39,752 nt of DNA from the NCBI GenBank assembly GCA_018303185.1, contig JAGVYR010000068.1, positions 1 through 39,752 of the forward strand. Reading direction: 5' to 3'. The notes under the pieces are model-generated. The model saw only the letters and a program-made list of their open reading frames with translations, was not told the DNA's origin and ran no database searches. Position 1 is the first letter of the stretch; the number at the start of each line of letters is the position of its first letter. Made by a program: the position numbers and the translations under genes. Of this stretch, positions 23,229-30,802 are shown piece after piece. The DNA comes from Candidatus Woesearchaeota archaeon. GTDB taxonomy: Archaea > Nanobdellota > Nanobdellia > Woesearchaeales > GW2011-AR4.

Positions 23229-23786
23229 TTAATTAGGAAATAGTTCTTTATTTTTCCAAATGTAAAATAAAATTGCAGCCCAAAAAAGAGTTGAAACATA
23301 TCTAAAATATGGAAATCCTGATATTGCAGAAAGATAATCAAATGGGCTATGAATTACAGAAATAACTTTTTCAAAAGATGAAGTGGAAGCGTACCTAGAG
23401 ACCAATAAAGACATTATTTTCTCGAATATAAATTCTAATATGATTAAAATACTAAATATGCCTATCATAACCAATCCTTTTCTTTTAATTCTAAATAAAA
23501 AATAAAAGGAAAATATGCCAAATAATATGAAAATTATCGATACCAAAGAAAGGTAAATCATAGCAACAGGAATGTATCCGCTTCCTAGGTTAAATACTAT
23601 ACCGGCAACTAAATTATATATTTTAGTTATGACTAATAGGATTAATGTTATCAATCCGGCAATGCCGATTATTTTAACTCTTTTTACTCCTTGGTTATCA
23701 ATTTTTTCTGGCATTAATAAATTAAACTGAAAGACGCCATATATAAATCTTTTGAATGCTTTTTTAACCATACGTACTATTACCAT
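23229..23786 (-). CDS. Unknown integral membrane protein
   Basis: 185 residues; I do not recognise the family. It has a basic N-terminus and about four hydrophobic helices, roughly residues 38-62 (IIGIAGLITLILLVIT), 72-98 (IPVAMIYLSLVSIIFILFGI), 103-125 (LVMIGIFSILIILEFIF), and 160-178 (YVSTLFWAAILFYIW). There are no catalytic motifs and almost no polar clusters in the helices. The gene is markedly AT-rich and uses A/T-ending codons much more than its neighbours, a sign of recent acquisition or relaxed constraint. It is divergent from the PurD-like gene and next to inverted repeats. Confidence 0.65.
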   Translation of the reverse strand: MVIVRMVKKAFKRFIYGVFQFNLLMPEKIDNQGVKRVKIIGIAGLITLILLVITKIYNLVAGIVFNLGSGYIPVAMIYLSLVSIIFILFGIFSFYFLFRIKRKGLVMIGIFSILIILEFIFEKIMSLLVSRYASTSSFEKVISVIHSPFDYLSAISGFPYFRYVSTLFWAAILFYIWKNKELFPN

Positions 23787-23925
23787 TATGATGAATTATT
23801 ATTCACAAGTTAATGCTTATATTCTTACTTGCTTGTTTTGTCAACCATTGGCTGTTAACCTTGCCAATAATCAATCAAAAGGAAAACAATAAATACTTGC
23901 CTAATATCCGGGTAAACGGGGTTAT
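23787..23925. promoter_or_regulatory. Divergent promoter region
   Basis: On the minus strand agaatataagc (about 23818-23829) can serve the membrane protein; on the plus strand acaataaatac (about 23886-23896) lies 30-40 bases before the PurD-like ATG. Between them attggc (23847-23852) and gccaat (23863-23868) form a 6-bp dyad with a 10-base loop, a possible operator. Confidence 0.35.
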
Positions 23926-25215
23926 ATGGAAAAGAAACGGTTCCTGTTTATTTCTAAGGAAGCGCTGATAAGCGACATAGCGTGGCAGATAGTGAAGGAA
24001 GGCCATGAAGCGAAGTACTTCATAGAGCACCAAAAAGACAGAGAGGTAGCTGACGGGTTTGTCCAGAAAGTTGACAATTGGGAGAAAGAAGTTGGCTGGG
24101 CGGATGTGATTGTATTTGATGATGTGCTTGGGCATGGGACAATAGCTGACAAGCTCAGGAAAGAAGGCAGGAATGTGATTGGAGGCACGCCATATACAGA
24201 CATGCTTGAGGATGACAGGGCTTTCGGCCAGGAAGAGCTCAGGAAAGCGGGAGTTTCAATCATCCCGCAGTGGAACTTTGACTCTTTTGACGAAGCCATT
24301 GACTTTGTGGAGCAGCATCCTGACAAGTACGTGATAAAGCCTTCAGGGGAGGCGCAGAACATGAAGAGGCTTCTCTTCGTCGGTGAGGAGGAGGACGGGA
24401 AGGATATCGTCAATGTGCTCAAAGCCTACAAGAAGGCATGGTCGAACGAGATCAAGAACTTCCAGATACAGAAGAGGATTACCGGAGTTGAAGTTGCCGT
24501 CGGAGCTTTTTTTGACGGAGAGCAGTTCATCTATCCCATCAACGTGAATTTTGAGCACAAGAAGCTTTTTGCAGGAAACATAGGGCCATCTACCGGTGAG
24601 ATGGGAACAACAATGTTCTGGAGCGGGCCTAACAGGATATTCAACAGCACGCTCAAGAAGATGGAATACAAGCTTCGCGAGGAGAGGTATGTCGGCTATA
24701 TAGACATTAACTGCATGGTCAACAGCAACGGCATCTATCCTTTGGAGTTTACTTCAAGATTCGGATATCCCACAATAAGCATACAGCAGGAAGCCATGCT
24801 TACGCCGATAAGCGAATTCTTCTACGGGCTTGCCACGATGAGCAACCCAAAGCTTAAGGTCAAGAGCGGATTCCAGATTGGCGTCAGGGTTGTTGCGCCT
24901 CCGTTCCCTTTTGATGACAAGGAAGTGTTCAATTCTGAAACTAAGGATGCGGTCATCCTGTTCAAAAAGCCCACTGACGGCGTGCATATAGAAGATGTAA
25001 AACTTGTCAACGGAGAATGGCTGATTACGGGGGGCTCTGGCGTCGTGCTAATAGTAGTGGGGACAGGGCAGACAATGAGGCAAGCCCAGAACCAGGTCTA
25101 CAGCAGGATAAGCAACATACGCATCCCGAACATGTACTACAGGAAAGACATAGGGGACAGATGGTTTGAAGATTCTGATAAATTGCATAACTGGGGCTAT
25201 CTGAGGGAGAATTAG
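23926..25215 (+). CDS. PurD-like ATP-grasp ligase
   Basis: 429 residues, the length of phosphoribosylamine-glycine ligase (GARS, PurD). Family-like parts are FVLGHGTIADKL-type pre-ATP-grasp segments, KYVIKPSGEAQN (135-144, ATP-binding Lys), ITGVEVAVGAFFDGEQ (185-200), NFEHKKLFAGNIGPSTGEMG (208-227) and the end RIPNMYYRKDIGDRW. Differences from true PurD are notable: the N-terminal glycine-rich GREHA motif is replaced, and the metal-binding EFNxRFGDPE reads EFTSRFGYPT (Glu274 kept, Asn replaced by Thr). No other purine biosynthesis gene is in the window. It may be a divergent GARS or a related ligase with another substrate. It is convergent with the transaldolase gene, one base apart. Confidence 0.75.
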   Translation: MEKKRFLFISKEALISDIAWQIVKEGHEAKYFIEHQKDREVADGFVQKVDNWEKEVGWADVIVFDDVLGHGTIADKLRKEGRNVIGGTPYTDMLEDDRAFGQEELRKAGVSIIPQWNFDSFDEAIDFVEQHPDKYVIKPSGEAQNMKRLLFVGEEEDGKDIVNVLKAYKKAWSNEIKNFQIQKRITGVEVAVGAFFDGEQFIYPINVNFEHKKLFAGNIGPSTGEMGTTMFWSGPNRIFNSTLKKMEYKLREERYVGYIDINCMVNSNGIYPLEFTSRFGYPTISIQQEAMLTPISEFFYGLATMSNPKLKVKSGFQIGVRVVAPPFPFDDKEVFNSETKDAVILFKKPTDGVHIEDVKLVNGEWLITGGSGVVLIVVGTGQTMRQAQNQVYSRISNIRIPNMYYRKDIGDRWFEDSDKLHNWGYLREN

Positions 25216-25216
25216 G

Positions 25217-25873
25217 CTATTTCTTCAGCCCCTTCTGCAATTTGTCCCAGTCGTCCAGGAATTTCTTAATGCCTGAATCGGTCAATGAATGCTGGAAAAG
25301 CTGCTCAAAGACCTTGTAAGGCAGCGTGCATATATCTGCGCCTATCAAAGCTGCTTCTTTTACATGAATAGGGTGGCGTATTGAAGCTGCCAATATTTGA
25401 GTCCTGTAGCCGTAATTGCTGTAAATTGTCTTTATTTCCCGTATTAAATCCATGCCAGTCTGCCCAATATCATCCAGCCTTCCTATGAACGGGCTTACAA
25501 GAAATGTGCCTGCCTTTGCGGCCATCAATGCCTGGTTCGCCGAGAAGACGAGGGTTGTGTTGACCCGAATGTTTTGTGCTGTAAGGATGCGGCAGGCCTT
25601 CATGCCTTCAGGAGTCATAGGGACTTTGATGACAATATTCTTGTGTATCTTTGCGAAATCCTTGCCTTCCCTTGCCATGCTGGCAGCATCAGGGGAAATG
25701 GTTTCAGCGCTTATAGGGCCGTCGACAATCTTGGTTATTTCCTTGAGTGTTTCCTTGTAGTCTTTGCCTTCCTTCATTATCAATGAAGGGTTTGTTGTTA
25801 CGCCGTCCAATGGGATGACGCCATTCGCTTTCTTTATCTCATCAATGCTTGCAGTGTCCAGGAATATCTTCAT
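25217..25873 (-). CDS. tal: Transaldolase (small, FSA/TalC type)
   Basis: 218 residues, the size of the short transaldolases related to fructose-6-phosphate aldolase. Motifs are [45 protein letters not shown] with the Schiff-base Lys (about 84), and [20 protein letters not shown], followed by [12 protein letters not shown]. It moves a three-carbon unit between sugar phosphates in the non-oxidative pentose phosphate branch. The two transketolase halves lie just upstream on the same strand, so the three work together to make ribose-5-phosphate from glycolytic sugars. ggtga (about 25880-25884) precedes the ATG. Confidence 0.9.
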   Translation of the reverse strand: MKIFLDTASIDEIKKANGVIPLDGVTTNPSLIMKEGKDYKETLKEITKIVDGPISAETISPDAASMAREGKDFAKIHKNIVIKVPMTPEGMKACRILTAQNIRVNTTLVFSANQALMAAKAGTFLVSPFIGRLDDIGQTGMDLIREIKTIYSNYGYRTQILAASIRHPIHVKEAALIGADICTLPYKVFEQLFQHSLTDSGIKKFLDDWDKLQKGLKK

Positions 25874-25998
25874 TTTATTTCACCGTGTTTTATTTTTATA
25901 TTTTGAATTTTTTTGATTTTTATTGTGAATGTTTTATTTTGTTATTTGTTATTTTGCGCTTTTTACTTATTGTTTTTCTTCTTTGGCTTTTTGTTGTC
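25874..25998 (-). promoter_or_regulatory. A-rich spacer before tal
   Basis: This 125-base spacer is extremely T-rich on the plus strand, so it is A-rich on the coding strand, with very few C or G. It holds a TATA-like aaatataaaaataaaac for tal (about 25888-25904). No gene or hairpin is seen. Confidence 0.35.
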
Positions 25999-26952
25999 TT
26001 AATGACGGATAACTTCGCTTTTTTTCTTTAATGCTTCCTTAACCCTGATGGCAATATGCTTTGCGCTTAATCCGTACTTCTCGTACAATTCAGATGGCTT
26101 CCCAGACTCGCCGAAAGTGTCATTCACACCTATTCTTGTGACAAAAACTGGATAATTTTCCGACAAAAGCTCTGAAATTGCGCCGCCAAGCCCGCCAATG
26201 ATGCTGTGGTCTTCTGCAGTTACGACGCAATCTGTTTTTTTTGCCAGATTTATTATTAATTCCTTGTCCAATGGCTTTATTGTGGAAATGTTTACAATAG
26301 ATGCGCCAATGCCATCTGACTTTAACAAATCATAAGCCTTCAAAGATTCATTAACCATAGTTCCTGATGCGAAAATGACTGCGTCTTTCCCTTCTTTCAA
26401 AATTTCTCCCTTTCCGATTTTGAAATCATAATTTTCATTGTGGATTACGGGAACTGCGGTCCTATGGACTCTCATGTATGCAGCGCCTTTGTGCTCTGCA
26501 AGCGCATGAACCATCTTCTCTGCCTCCACAAAGTCTGCTGGCTGCAGTACAATTACATTGGGCAATGCCCTGTAAGCTGCGATATCTTCAATTGCCTGCG
26601 CACTTTTTCCGTCTTCTCCTGTTGCAAGGCCTGAATGGCTTGCTACAAGCTTTACATTCAGGTTGTTTCTTGCCACTATGTTCCTGAAAAATTCGTAAGC
26701 CCTTTCAGAGAAAGTCGCAAAGGTGCTGCAGAATGCCGTCTTGCCGCATACTGAAAGCCCTGCTGCGGTGCCGACCATGCTTTGCTCGGCTATTCCCATT
26801 GTAAAATACCTTTCTGGAAATTCCTTTCCGAACATTTCCGCCTTGGTCGAATCCCCGAGGTCCGCGTCTACAACAACCACATCGGGATTTTTCCTTCCCA
26901 ATTCCAGCAGGCCTTTCCCGAACCCTTCCCTTGTAGCTTTCAAGTCTGGCAT
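25999..26952 (-). CDS. Transketolase, C-terminal (Pyr plus C) subunit
   Basis: 317 residues, the second half of a split transketolase as in many archaea. The pyrimidine-binding domain has ATREGFGKGLLELGRKNPDV, the catalytic-Glu region FTMGIAEQSMVGTAAGLSVC (Glu about 76), and AFCSTFATFSERAYEFFRN; the C-terminal domain has AVIFASGTMVNESLKAYDLL and VTAEDHSIIGGLGGAISELL. It pairs with the thiamine-diphosphate-binding half upstream to transfer two-carbon units. It is not a frameshifted fusion, since the two halves are 222 bases apart and each has its own start and stop. Confidence 0.93.
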   Translation of the reverse strand: MPDLKATREGFGKGLLELGRKNPDVVVVDADLGDSTKAEMFGKEFPERYFTMGIAEQSMVGTAAGLSVCGKTAFCSTFATFSERAYEFFRNIVARNNLNVKLVASHSGLATGEDGKSAQAIEDIAAYRALPNVIVLQPADFVEAEKMVHALAEHKGAAYMRVHRTAVPVIHNENYDFKIGKGEILKEGKDAVIFASGTMVNESLKAYDLLKSDGIGASIVNISTIKPLDKELIINLAKKTDCVVTAEDHSIIGGLGGAISELLSENYPVFVTRIGVNDTFGESGKPSELYEKYGLSAKHIAIRVKEALKKKSEVIRH

Positions 26953-27121
26953 TTTTATTTTGAGTTATTATTTTGCTTTGTATATTTTTTGTTGATTTCT
27001 ATTGTTATTTTGTTTTTTGTTTTTCTTTTTGTTTTGCCGATTTTCTTAGTTATTGTATTTTCCTGTTGTTGTTTATTTCCGTGCTTTTCTTTTTTATTTT
27101 CATAAATCCTATGTTATCTTG
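26953..27121 (-). promoter_or_regulatory. A-rich spacer between the two transketolase genes
   Basis: On the coding (minus) strand this stretch is A-rich with almost no G/C runs; on the plus strand it reads as repeated ttttattttgttttttg-like runs. A TATA-like aaaatatacaaa (about 26977-26988) lies about 30 bases before the ATG at 26952. So the second half may be transcribed from its own promoter as well as from the upstream one. Confidence 0.35.
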
Positions 27122-27167
27122 GCGCGGCCAATGCTGCCGCGCAATATGATGCGCCGCAATACGGCGC
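27122..27167 (-). repeat. Tandem GC-rich hairpins after the transketolase N-terminal gene
   Basis: Two perfect hairpins stand side by side: gcgcggc/gccgcgc (27122-27128 with 27136-27142, loop 7) and gcgccg/cggcgc (27151-27156 with 27162-27167, loop 5). They contrast sharply with the AT-rich flanks. They begin eight bases after the stop of the upstream gene (stop at 27175-27177), so they would sit at the 3' end of its mRNA. No U-run follows on the minus strand. They may stabilise or mark the 3' end. Confidence 0.5.
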
Positions 27168-27174
27168 CCGAAGC

Positions 27175-28008
27175 TTAATTTAATGAACCTTCTATCTTCT
27201 CCAGCTCTTCCATCGCCTTCCTGAACTGCTCGTCGTCAGGAGCTTTCCCGTGGAATTTGTAGTTCAGCTCCATGAATGAAACCCCTTTTCCTTTTATGGT
27301 ATTTGCAACTATCATGACTGGCTTTCCTTTTACGCTTTCTGCCCTGTCCAGCGCTTCAACAATCTGCTTCGTGTCGTGCCCGTCAATTTCAAGCACTTCA
27401 AACCCGAATGCCTTCCATTTTGCAGCGGCGGGATCGATGTTCATTACATCAGCGGTTTTTCCTGTCTCCTGCACCTGGTTTTTATCAAGAATAACTACAA
27501 GATTGTCAAGCCTGTGATACGCAGCTGCAAGCGCCGCCTCCCACACTGCGCCTTCCTGCGCCTCTCCATCGCCAATCACTGCGTAAACCCTGTAGCTTTT
27601 TTTGTCAAGCTTTCCTGCAAGCGCAAGGCCGTTGGCAAAGCAGATGCCCTGCCCCAAGCTTCCTCCTGCAAAATCCACTCCTGCGTGCTTCAGCTCAGGG
27701 TGGCCCTGCAAGCCGCCAAGCTTCCTGAAGGTTTCAAGCTCCTTTTTCGGAAAAAAACCGCGCATTGCCAGTGCTGCATAATAGCCGGGGGAAGCATGCC
27801 CTTTGCTTAATACAAAGCGGTCCCTGTTCTCGTCTTTCGGATTTTTTGGGTTAATCCTTAATTTATAGAAATATAATGCTGCGAGGATGTCTGCCTCTGA
27901 AAGTGAGCCGCCAGGATGGCCGGACTGTGCCCTGTGAGTCATTATTATGGATTCTTTCCTGATGTCGTTCGCTATCCTTTTCAGTTCCAGTATTTTTTTG
28001 CTGTCCAT
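27175..28008 (-). CDS. Transketolase, N-terminal (TPP-binding) subunit
   Basis: 277 residues, the first half of a split transketolase. Thiamine-diphosphate residues are in AQSGHPGGSLSEADILAAL, the His in SKGHASPGYYAALA, and the GDG-30-N motif VIGDGEAQEGAVWEAALAA with LVVILDKNQVQETG. It acts only together with the C-terminal subunit. The order is TPP half, Pyr half, then transaldolase, all on the minus strand; this is a coherent non-oxidative pentose phosphate set. Cytosolic; no membrane or signal segment. Confidence 0.93.
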   Translation of the reverse strand: MDSKKILELKRIANDIRKESIIMTHRAQSGHPGGSLSEADILAALYFYKLRINPKNPKDENRDRFVLSKGHASPGYYAALAMRGFFPKKELETFRKLGGLQGHPELKHAGVDFAGGSLGQGICFANGLALAGKLDKKSYRVYAVIGDGEAQEGAVWEAALAAAYHRLDNLVVILDKNQVQETGKTADVMNIDPAAAKWKAFGFEVLEIDGHDTKQIVEALDRAESVKGKPVMIVANTIKGKGVSFMELNYKFHGKAPDDEQFRKAMEELEKIEGSLN

Positions 28009-28030
28009 CGTATTGGCAGAATGGCTGTGT

Positions 28031-28040
28031 GTATAAAAGA
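28031..28040 (-). promoter_or_regulatory. TATA box of the transketolase-transaldolase set
   Basis: The minus strand reads tcttttatac, centred about 27 bases before the ATG at 28008, so a leaderless mRNA is likely. Confidence 0.5.
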
Positions 28041-28394
28041 TTTTTGTTTAATGAAGATGATATGGCTAACTTAAGTGTGCCATCTGACATTGCCTACGGG
28101 AGATTTTAAGCGGACTCTCGCAAGCAGGTCTCACATTTGCGGCAAGTTATAGCAGGCTCGCGTTCAAATCGCTGTGGTTTTTTGTTCCTGTTAAGGCAGA
28201 GCCGCCAGAGGCTTCGGTTGATTTTTATCTGTTTTAATTGGCTGGCTATTGGCATTGTTTATTGAGGAAAAAAACTTTCTCTTTTGCGATAAGAATGCAT
28301 AGCCTACCTCAGCAGGGAATAATCTAGCACATTCTTTAATCCTTATATACTTTACATATAATTTTCAGAAGCCGTGGTTAAGAGTGAATTTTCG
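28041..28394. other. Gene-free gap between transketolase and surface protein
   Basis: No gene is seen in about 350 bases. The middle (28095-28168) is more GC-rich than its flanks, contains gttcaaatc (28150-28158), which resembles a tRNA T-loop, and is followed by a T-run (28169-28176). The rest of a tRNA cloverleaf cannot be built from it. It might be a small RNA gene on the plus strand, but nothing definite supports this. A plus-strand TATA-like ttatatactt lies at about 28343-28352. Confidence 0.35.
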
Positions 28395-29609
28395 TTATTT
28401 ATTCGATAATAAAAGAGCAATACACGCAAGGGCCAGAATTGTGACTAGAAATACGGATGTGCTTAACAGGAAAAGCTTTTTTCCAAATGCTGACTTTTCA
28501 GAGGCTAAGGGTGCATTCCCTGTTGCCGTAAGCAAGGTTGCTTCCGCTATTGTAGAAGATGGCTGCGCTACTTGCTGGATAGATGGTTGTGTTACCTGAT
28601 TGGCGGATATTTGCGAGAGTTTTTCGCATCGACCATCTATGCATGGCTCATTGGGGTAGGTTAATGCGGCAATGCCGATATTATCCTCTTCTTTTTGGAC
28701 TATTTCCACTTCCGCTTCAATTTTTTCTTTGAATATATAGCCATCCTCGTCCTCACCTTCAAACTCTATGGTGAGATCGTACGTCCCTTCTTTAGCGCCA
28801 TCCGGGACAGAAAAGGTGAATTGTGCGGATTTCTTTTTTTCAGATTGCAAATCGAAATCGTCGCTAACATCCTCCAGGTCTTTGCCATTAGAGATTCCTT
28901 CTAGGGTCGCTATAATCTGGATATCTTGGATATTCTGGGTAAGCTCTCCCAAGCGGATATTTTTAAGGTCAAATTTGAGTTTGAGCTCTGATCCTGCCGC
29001 CACCCCCTTTATTTTATCGCCATCATCAAGGGAACTCTTCTTCTTGATGCCGTTGACGTAAACTTCGACGTCTTTTATCTCCAGCGGCTTGCAGATTTGT
29101 GCATAATTTGGAGTGATACTCAATTCAGGCTCAGGAGCTGAAGATGGTTTGACATCATTGTATATGCCTAGGACATCGCCTTCTTTTGCGCAATAGCGCG
29201 TATTGGAAAAGGTATGCGTCTGAAATGAATAGAATGGAAAATTCAGCAGTGAATTAAAATTAGTGTCATAGCAATTATTTCCAGCGTCATAGGAAGCTAT
29301 GGGTGCATCATGCCACCTGCCGGCCGGTGTTTGCAGGACAGGGAACCAAGCATATTTGCTATTCGCATCACAGATAAAGTTCTCTTCCCCATCACCAATA
29401 TTGCAGAGAATGTGCTGGTTGTTGATCTCCTTAAATGTCGTTTTTTCTATTTTTGAGAGGACTTTGAATGCGTCATCACCCTCATTTACGCCTATACAAT
29501 ACACTTCATAATCGCCGTTTTTGTGCTCTACAAAGACGCCAAGATTAACTCCTGCGGCGGAATGTGCAGATAAGGCAAAGAGAATAAGTATCAATAAGGT
29601 TCTGTGCAT
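28395..29609 (-). CDS. Secreted surface protein with C-terminal membrane anchor
   Basis: 404 residues from the ATG at 29609; the frame is open 30 codons further, but MHRTLLILILFALSAHSAAG is a proper signal peptide, so this start is chosen. After it comes a Cys-containing domain with WFPVLQTPAGRWHDAPI and CAKEGDVLGIYND, faintly like the beta-grasp DUF4430 domain (a weak guess). Then an extracellular Ig-like/CARDB-like beta region (about 190-320, with EGTYDLTIEFEGED), a Thr/Ser/Gln/Pro linker, and a C-terminal helix (about 375-400) ending in NK. This is the layout of an archaeal S-layer-like or adhesion protein. Function is not assigned. It stands alone on the minus strand. Confidence 0.7.
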   Translation of the reverse strand: MHRTLLILILFALSAHSAAGVNLGVFVEHKNGDYEVYCIGVNEGDDAFKVLSKIEKTTFKEINNQHILCNIGDGEENFICDANSKYAWFPVLQTPAGRWHDAPIASYDAGNNCYDTNFNSLLNFPFYSFQTHTFSNTRYCAKEGDVLGIYNDVKPSSAPEPELSITPNYAQICKPLEIKDVEVYVNGIKKKSSLDDGDKIKGVAAGSELKLKFDLKNIRLGELTQNIQDIQIIATLEGISNGKDLEDVSDDFDLQSEKKKSAQFTFSVPDGAKEGTYDLTIEFEGEDEDGYIFKEKIEAEVEIVQKEEDNIGIAALTYPNEPCIDGRCEKLSQISANQVTQPSIQQVAQPSSTIAEATLLTATGNAPLASEKSAFGKKLFLLSTSVFLVTILALACIALLLSNK

Positions 29610-29785
29610 TTTTACTGCTTGGAATTGGCTAATATTATAGATTATGTGTTTTAGGGTTATGGTGCCATGGCCAGTCTTGCCAATTGTTTTTGGTAGCATT
29701 ATCTATTGAAATCCGTTGGGATTAAATATTTATAGCTTCCTTTTAAAAATGAAATAAGAGTAAATAAAAAATAAGAAAAAAGGCT
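29610..29785 (-). other. Spacer between surface protein and TrmB-like gene
   Basis: No gene is seen. On the minus strand, the TATA-like ctataatatt (about 29633-29642) lies near the surface-protein start at 29609 and could be its promoter. The stretch near 29720-29785 is AT-rich, next to the 3' end of the regulator gene. Confidence 0.3.
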
Positions 29786-30601
29786 TTACGCCTTCCTGAT
29801 TTCCGCCGTCTTCATGTTCTTCCATGCAAGCTCGAACAATTCTTCCAGAGCGCTTGCGAAGAAAGGCGTGTTGACCCAGATGCCTACATCATATGTAGGA
29901 TGGACTTCCTGGTCGTCAAGGACCATGAAGATTATTTCCTTTCCGTCAATTATGCAGAACCTGCCCTTGTTGCTTGAGTTTCGGACTTCAGCAACGCCTG
30001 AAAGCTCCTTGACAGCGGCCATGTTTTCCTTTGTTATTGGTGCTGCAATCCTTATCTTGACGCCTCTTTTCTTGAGCTTCTCGAATGTCGGCTTCAGCCC
30101 TTCAACTTTTCTCATAAGGCCCTGCGCTGTTGTCATCAATGAAACTGACTCTTCAGCGTTCCTTATCGTAAGCTCAAGATGGTTGTAAAGGTTATGTCGC
30201 CCTCTAAAGCTGCCTGAAAGGTCAGCCGGCTCCACAAGCTCTACGCCCTGCGTATGAAGAGTGTTAAGCTCATTAACAACCTCTGTCCCCTTAAGGTCTT
30301 CAAGCTTCTTCAGCTGCTCCTTGGCGTCCTCAGCGACATTCTTTTTGACCCTTTCCAAAACTTCCTTTGGCGGGACAGCTATGTACTTTATAGGCTTGCC
30401 AAGCTTCATGACAACAAAGCCCTTTTTCTCCAATGACTCGAGAACGTCGTAGCTTCTTGACCTTGGGACATTTGCTATGTCGCTTAACTCTCCTGCAGTT
30501 GAAACTCCCCTGCTCAGCAAGGCTGTCCAAATCTTAACCTCGTAGAGGTTCAGTGAGAAATACCTTCTCAATTTGCTTAAAAATTCTTCCTTTACTATCA
30601 T
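29786..30601 (-). CDS. TrmB-family transcriptional regulator
   Basis: 271 residues. The N-terminal winged helix (about residues 8-75) has FSLNLYEVKIWTALLSRGVS, NVPRSRSYDVLESLEKKGFV and the wing before IKYIAVPPKEVLERVK, the TrmB pattern. A coiled linker (80-110) follows, then the TrmB C-terminal domain related to phospholipase D folds (LMTTAQGLMRKVEGLK, RIAAPITKENMAAVKEL, GRFCIIDGKEIIFMVLDDQE), which senses sugars in known members. Palindromic sites upstream suggest autoregulation. Acetyl-CoA synthetase ends about 200 bases upstream on the same strand, so it may control carbon metabolism, but its regulon is unknown. Strong ribosome-binding site: ggggggtg just before the ATG. Confidence 0.88.
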   Translation of the reverse strand: MIVKEEFLSKLRRYFSLNLYEVKIWTALLSRGVSTAGELSDIANVPRSRSYDVLESLEKKGFVVMKLGKPIKYIAVPPKEVLERVKKNVAEDAKEQLKKLEDLKGTEVVNELNTLHTQGVELVEPADLSGSFRGRHNLYNHLELTIRNAEESVSLMTTAQGLMRKVEGLKPTFEKLKKRGVKIRIAAPITKENMAAVKELSGVAEVRNSSNKGRFCIIDGKEIIFMVLDDQEVHPTYDVGIWVNTPFFASALEELFELAWKNMKTAEIRKA

Positions 30602-30604
30602 GTG

Positions 30605-30632
30605 TGCACCCCCCTTTTTTACTTAAAAGGGG
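30605..30632 (-). promoter_or_regulatory. G-rich RBS of the TrmB-like gene inside a hairpin
   Basis: Reading the minus strand, ccccttttaagtaaaaaagg leads into ggggtgcacac before the ATG. Arms 30611-30618 (cccctttt on the plus strand) and 30625-30632 (aaaagggg) pair perfectly with a 6-base loop. The G-run at 30609-30614 is the likely ribosome-binding site, so the hairpin would hide it. Whether the transcript includes the whole hairpin depends on the start site. Confidence 0.4.
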
Positions 30633-30671
30633 ATAAAAGATTTTCTGCCACTATTAATATGTTACGATTTT

Positions 30672-30734
30672 TTACCTGTTGGTAGTAATTTCACTTACCA
30701 ATGGTAACGCATTTTTTTAACTGTTCAGTTAAAA
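30672..30734. promoter_or_regulatory. Three palindromes upstream of the TrmB-like gene
   Basis: Two TACC/GGTA dyads, tacctgttggta (30673-30684) and ttaccaatggtaa (30695-30707), are centred about 22-23 bases apart, roughly two helix turns, and a third, ttttaact-gttc-agttaaaa (30715-30734), follows. They lie 70-135 bases before the regulator's ATG, upstream of an AT-rich TATA-like tattaatag (about 30652-30660). This fits an operator array, probably for the regulator itself. Confidence 0.45.
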
Positions 30735-30802
30735 CATTAGTTTTCAATGCCTACTACTATTTAAAGTTTTTGCAGAAATATATAGGAAAGCATGAGAAAA
30801 GG

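Noticed and set aside
26953-27121. T-rich plus-strand tract as a terminator for a plus-strand transcript
   Set aside because: No plus-strand gene ends here; genes on both sides are on the minus strand.
25999-28008. Frameshifted single transketolase gene
   Set aside because: The halves are 222 bases apart with own starts, stops and TATA-like boxes; split transketolases are normal in archaea.
28110-28170. Possible tRNA on the plus strand because of gttcaaatc
   Set aside because: Only three T-stem pairs form (gcg/cgc), and no acceptor, D or anticodon stems fit. No CCA or matching 5' end is seen.
28384-28599. 71-codon plus-strand frame
   Set aside because: Antisense to the C-terminal linker and anchor of the surface protein; no family or RBS.
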